DNA of 64,000 nt from Platycnemis pennipes (Eukaryota; Arthropoda; Insecta; Odonata; Platycnemididae). This document shows positions 59,564-64,000 of this stretch, in pieces. The DNA is taken from assembly GCA_933228895.1 (NCBI GenBank), contig OW121848.1, positions 94,073,470 through 94,137,469 on the forward strand, written 5' to 3'. The notes beneath the pieces were generated by a model. It was not told the DNA's origin, ran no database searches, and saw nothing but the letters and a program-made list of their open reading frames with translations. Every line of letters begins with the position of its first letter. The first letter of the stretch is position 1. Made by a program: the position numbers and the translations under genes.

Positions 59564-61044
59564 AACATACGGGCAAAATAACCTCAATAAAGTGAGCGAT
59601 AATCTCAATAAAGCCTGCGAAGCAAAAATAACTAAGCAGGCTATTATGAGCTTACCGTATTCTCTGTTGTTCGCAGTTTACAGGCACATGATATGACATC
59701 CAGCCAGAGGTCCATGGGGGCAAATGCATGAAATTTATTTCTCTTATAATATTGATGCAGTTGATGTGAAATTTTCTCACAAATTTTAACATATAAGCCA
59801 ACATTTTCTATGCGAACCACAAACATCACTTAACGCTATGAAAATGTTCCCGAAAACCGACGAAAGTCACGTGACCTGAAACGCCTTCTGACGTTACTGC
59901 ACGGTTTAGCTTCCATATTGCTACGAAAACAGACGTTTATGTTAGAAGAAATTGAAGCGAATATATAATTGAAGGAAATATATAATTTTGAGGATTTTTT
60001 AGAAATTTTTTTGAGAATTTTGCTCGTTCCTCTCGCTCGAAGATCTATACTACTTAAATAAAAAATCGAAATACATTAGTTTGTTTCATTAAACAAATGA
60101 GATAAATGCATTCGCTTTCGCCAAGTTTTCATTAAACAACTTATCTCCACGTTCGCACGACAGATAAACAACTCCCATGTTGGTACCGTGTCGTGACGTC
60201 GTGCAATGACGTCGGATTTTTAACCACCGAAACGGCATAGTGTTTATAGAGTAACATCTTTGTAACACCACTTAATTCTTCAGCAACATTTTCGCCGAAC
60301 ACGTTTTAGCTAGTAAATTTACATTCAAAAGTCATTAAAAAATGCATGTTCCCCATTGAAAATCTATTCATCCGTTAGCATTAAAAATTCGAGTTGCACA
60401 TCAAACTACAGCATATGCTTTAATCTCTTTTTCGATTAATATGACAAAAATCCGTCAGTTTTATTTCACCTTCATCAAGGAATGGTACCTTGAGAGAGAT
60501 TACAGTAATTTAACTTAAGGATGAGGCAATGTATGTGCAGGAATTTTTGCGTTGATTTTTAGTATGTATGTACAGCATTATATTTTTGATGCTTTTATTG
60601 TGTCTGGGATACTTCGTGAATGAAACCAACTGTTCGTAAGTAATCCAGACCTGAACTAGGTGGAGGAAGTAGCTAATATCTTTTTTTTGGGTCTTTTAGG
60701 ATCAAATTTTCCCTCCCTCGACCGCATTTGGACAATGGGACGGATGCTATGTATTTGAGTTTTGTATATTTCTTTGTAAAAAATGAACGATTCAACAAGG
60801 TAGTGTAACGCATGCCCTTCACTTGTACGACTAACCTTGTTTACCTCCTTGCCCCGGCTAGCTGTGGACAGGATGGGTTACACACTCATAAGCAAATTAC
60901 ATTGACGTCGGCCTGTATCAGTTTAAACAAGAAACCCCTTTTTATTTTGTTACAATCTTTCCGGGCTTATATTTTTAACAGCAATGCAGTAGTTGCATAA
61001 AACTCTATAGTTGCTTGTTTGCATGTCGGTAGTGTATACTTGGT
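59564..61044. other. No gene recognised
   Basis: AT-rich; short frames only, none with motifs. Confidence 0.4.
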
Positions 61045-61100
61045 GATCTTCACCCCCTGCCACACACCCTCGCGGTGGCTTGCAGGGTATCGTGTAGATG
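61045..61100 (+). mobile_element. LINE 3' tail fragment
   Basis: 'ccctgccacacaccctcgcg' then 'gtggcttgcagggtatcgtg' and TAGATG. Tail only. Confidence 0.65.
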
Positions 61101-61927
61101 AACTTATACATGGGCTTAAGCGGCCACGTGTTTAAACAAATTGAATAACGTTCACCGATGCACTTGATTTTGTACAATATCGTGCGCATGCACTTGTGTT
61201 GCGTGTCCGGCCTTCCTTTGTCCTGTCCCGCGAAGGTTGTGATCCTCCAAGTGAACGCCCTGCAGTTTTGCAGAATGTCTCATTCCATTTCACTCTCATT
61301 AACACAGTTCTCACTCGTATTCGCATCCACTGGAGTCCGTGCGTAAGTCAGGTTAGCATCACACTCCCCCTAAGTCAGCGCACACACAAGCATTCCCGAT
61401 GAAAAATTGCCCCAGTCTATTGTTGGAATTTGGCGATAGTGTCGTGTTAATTATTATGCTCAAGGCATTATTGGGGTGAGGCAATCCTCCGACATCGGGC
61501 CATTGTCGGGGTGGTTTATTGTTTCGCTACAGAAGGAAATGAGATTTGAAAAATGAGCTTAAGATAAACGTACCTTCGTTTGTATTTTAATTTTATAGTT
61601 ATATATGTGGGTAAATTAATTGTATTCTACTTTCGATACGCATTGTAGACGTATTAGTTTAACTTAAACCGGTCTCAGAAATCTTCGGATGGGAGAACGA
61701 AGTGGGAGGCAGACATAATAGAGAATGGAGGTTTTAAGATGCATGGAGACTGCGATAAAGTGGAGATGCTGGGTAAGGTGGGAGAGAATATGCGAAGGAT
61801 AAGGATTTAGCTAAGTATAAAGAAAGGAGGGAAGTATGAGGAACTAGACAGGGGCAAAATGTAGGGCATACATACGGCTTGGCGAGGGAAGGACTCCAAG
61901 GCTGCTATTCTGAATGAGATAGCGTCG

Positions 61928-62330
61928 CACAGTGGGCTGAAATCGAAAATAGCTGGCCAAAAATCGAATTTTCGACTTTTTTATTTAGAACCGGGAATGA
62001 AAAATCCACATTTTAGAAGGTCCATGTGATGTAAAACTGAAGTTAATTTTTTTTCAAAAGTATATATTAAATTATAACAACCCGCCAAAAATTAATAAAA
62101 ATCTACAAAATCTGGAATGCGCGATTTTTACGAAATATTTCAATGTTTGTTTCCCAGCTATTGGGATATCATAAGGAATAAGACAATTTTTAGAATAGAC
62201 ATTTATAGTATTATTCTTCTAGATATTAAATAGATAAATTTTTTGCAGTCAATTCTTTTATTTAATAACTTTTTAATTTTTTCAAAATATCACTGTTTTT
62301 TGATCATTATTTACCTGTTGCTAGGATAAA
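61928..62330 (+). mobile_element. Possible further CACAGTG-end element, one end only
   Basis: CACAGTGGGCTGAAATCG starts at 61928, preceded by CGTCG, matching the family's flank preference. Twenty-two bases after the heptamer is CCAAAAATC, seven of nine matching the nonamer ACAAAAACC. The following 400 bases are AT-rich and I could not find a second end. Confidence 0.4.
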
Positions 62331-63257
62331 AGTACTGATCGCTGCTTGCCGCTCCTGAGATATAAACACCAGAAGTTAGATTGAAGTCTATATTATCAGA
62401 CGGAAAAGAAATATCTTGCACCAACTTGCACCCCTTCTTCTTTTTCGTGGTAAAGCAAAATGATGTCGGGCGGGTTTCGCGCCCCTTGACGCGCCACACA
62501 GGTCGTAGGCACTCGGGAACTTAGCGTTAAATGCGTAGCAGTCTGTTTGAGAGGCTGGATTTTCCCTAACATTTGAAAATACTGTAATTACCACTTATTC
62601 TTTGCGCTGCTGTCATGGCATGTACCCTGCTTTTATCTTGGGTGTAATCCCGCACACTTCCCGACTTCCATGGAATTACACGCTGCAGGAGCCGATGCAG
62701 CAGCGAAGGTTGTGAAAGAGGTGACTACTACAACTCCAATAAGAGGAAAGCGAATGCTTACTAAATAGAGGGCTAAAGACACCAAAAAGAGCTCTCGGAA
62801 TAGGAAGCTGTTTCTCTGATTGTGACGGCGCAATTGACGACGAGTCAATATCTCCTCATTCGTGAAACTGCGAAGTTTCGTGGGCACGATATATCCACAC
62901 GATACAAATTATAGAAGGGTAAAAGTAGCAAAAAAGGTGGCTTATCCGGAAGGGATAATCATTTCAGAAGAAAATTGTGAAGTATAATTACAGTCTCTGC
63001 TTTATCATACAGCTGTTATTTCTTGCATTGAAGGATCAGGCAAGGAAATTTTCGCTTCAAGGTGTAAACTGATATGTAAGTGGGGTTTCGAAGGAAGCTC
63101 TGGCCACTCTCGCTACAAGCAAATGTGGCAGAAATCAGATTTGAAAGATGACAGCTTGTTGCTCACAAAAATGAGTAATCAACTATCCTAATTATGTGTC
63201 ATGTAAAATCCTTTTCTAGGAATTTCGGAGGAACTCATTACCCGCTTCTAAATAATT
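62331..63257. other. No gene recognised
   Basis: A minus-strand frame at 62887-62633 has a hydrophobic central stretch but no family resemblance. I do not call a gene. Confidence 0.35.
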
Positions 63258-63800
63258 TTGAGAGCGGTATCTACTTGGTTTCAAATAAATGATGCAGTGT
63301 TCTCAAAGTATTGTCTTAACACAGCTAAACTATATTTGAACCTTTATCCATGGTATTTTATGCCACCGAATATCCATAAAGTTGTGATACATGGACCGGG
63401 AATTGTGAAAAATGCCATTCTTCCGATTGGGCAGATTTCCGATGAGGGGCCTTTGGAAGCCCGGCACAAAGATACTTACTTACTTACTTGAGTTTTATTT
63501 TACCTGGGCGGGATAGGACATTGCCGTCCTCTCCACCCCCCGCCCAGGGCATAAAAGATACATGTCTTATAACATTATTGGTTCAAGTAGGTACAGAATA
63601 AAAGTGTATAGTTAAACACATTGTAAAATTAAAAAAAAATAAAAAAGTACAAAACATTTTGCCTTATACAAATCAAAGATATGAGAAGATATCGAGAAAA
63701 AGACACCAGAAAAGTCTCTAGGTTAGCCACAAACCATGACCTTATCCATAGGCTTCTGCTGGAATCAGGTCCTTATATTTCTTGTCCTTAGGGATTTCCA
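63258..63800 (+). pseudogene. Transposon-type ORF fragment, family not named, split by retroinsertion
   Basis: The frame reads KYCLNTAKLYLNLYPWYFMP, then HKVVIHG, LPIGQISDE and EARHKD, interrupted at 63475. It resumes in frame after 63681 (RRYREKDTRKVSR, HDLIHRLLLESGPYIS) and stops. From memory this resembles a protein common in arthropod and other invertebrate mobile elements; I cannot name it with confidence. A stop lies just upstream, so it is a fragment. Confidence 0.5.
63475..63673 (-). mobile_element. 199-bp retroelement 3' end with (AAGT)n tail
   Basis: Flanked by perfect CAAAGATA duplications (63467-63474 and 63674-63681). The tail (AAGT)n lies at the left edge, so it is inserted on the minus strand. 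The body contains 'cctgggcgggataggacatt'. Non-coding. Confidence 0.75.
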
Positions 63801-64000
63801 CGTAAGGTGACAAAATTACCGGAGGTGGTGAAAAATCTTCTTGTGATAGACGAGAATATCTGGAATATGAATAATCTTCATCCTCTGAGTCAGAATAGGA
63901 GATTTAATGGCTTACCATTGTTTCTAAGCAATGAACAATAAAAATTATTTGTTAATAACATTTTTCTTAATTATTACGCTTTAATGATCAAAATTTCATG

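Noticed and set aside
62633..62887. Minus-strand frame with a hydrophobic stretch
   Set aside because: The hydrophobic stretch is internal and isolated; no family resemblance or exon partner.

Overview
This is a eukaryotic, almost certainly insect, genomic window: AT-rich, intron-containing and crowded with nested transposable elements. The only host genes I can support are members of one family of secreted two-CUB-domain proteins of the arthropod type, all on the minus strand. I cannot fix the species from sequence alone.

Host genes. One copy looks complete: six coding exons between 56374 and 50777 with every splice site and phase matching, giving a predicted 367-residue protein with a signal peptide and a His-rich N-terminus. 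A second locus (41749 to 35467) has only exons 4-6. A third (19837 to 15584) has only exons 1-3; its exons 4-6, if they exist, lie before position 1. The two partial loci share about 0.5 kb of intron-3 sequence (14703-15205 and 42817-43326), so they look like halves of duplicated genes separated by rearrangement, deletion or misassembly.

Layout. 296-10391 is a 10 kb structure with 1.7-1.9 kb inverted arms, holding a foldback element (2808-4742) whose CACAGTG ends resemble Transib termini and V(D)J heptamers. 10.8-14.2 kb is a scrambled set of LINE fragments (RTE-like and CR1/jockey-superfamily-like). 15.6-19.8 kb is the 5' half of a CUB gene with hAT, SINE and hairpin insertions in its introns. 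21.2-22.4 kb is a CACTA-like element with many subterminal repeats. 23-30 kb holds SINEs, LINE relics and unclassified repeats. 30.4-34.5 kb is a repeat block interrupted by a LINE; its near-identical copy at 57.4-59.6 kb keeps the empty site. 35.5-41.7 kb is the 3' half of a CUB gene with a Penelope-like retroelement in intron 4, itself carrying a hAT insertion with a perfect 8-bp target duplication. 42-46 kb holds more fragments of the same families. 46-50.7 kb is poor in recognisable content. 50.8-56.4 kb is the intact CUB gene. 57.2-64 kb is repeats again, ending in a transposon-type ORF fragment split by a 199-bp retroinsertion.

The host genes most likely encode related extracellular or secretory proteins; everything else recognised is mobile DNA, mostly non-autonomous or broken. 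I see no rRNA, no functional tRNA and no CRISPR array.
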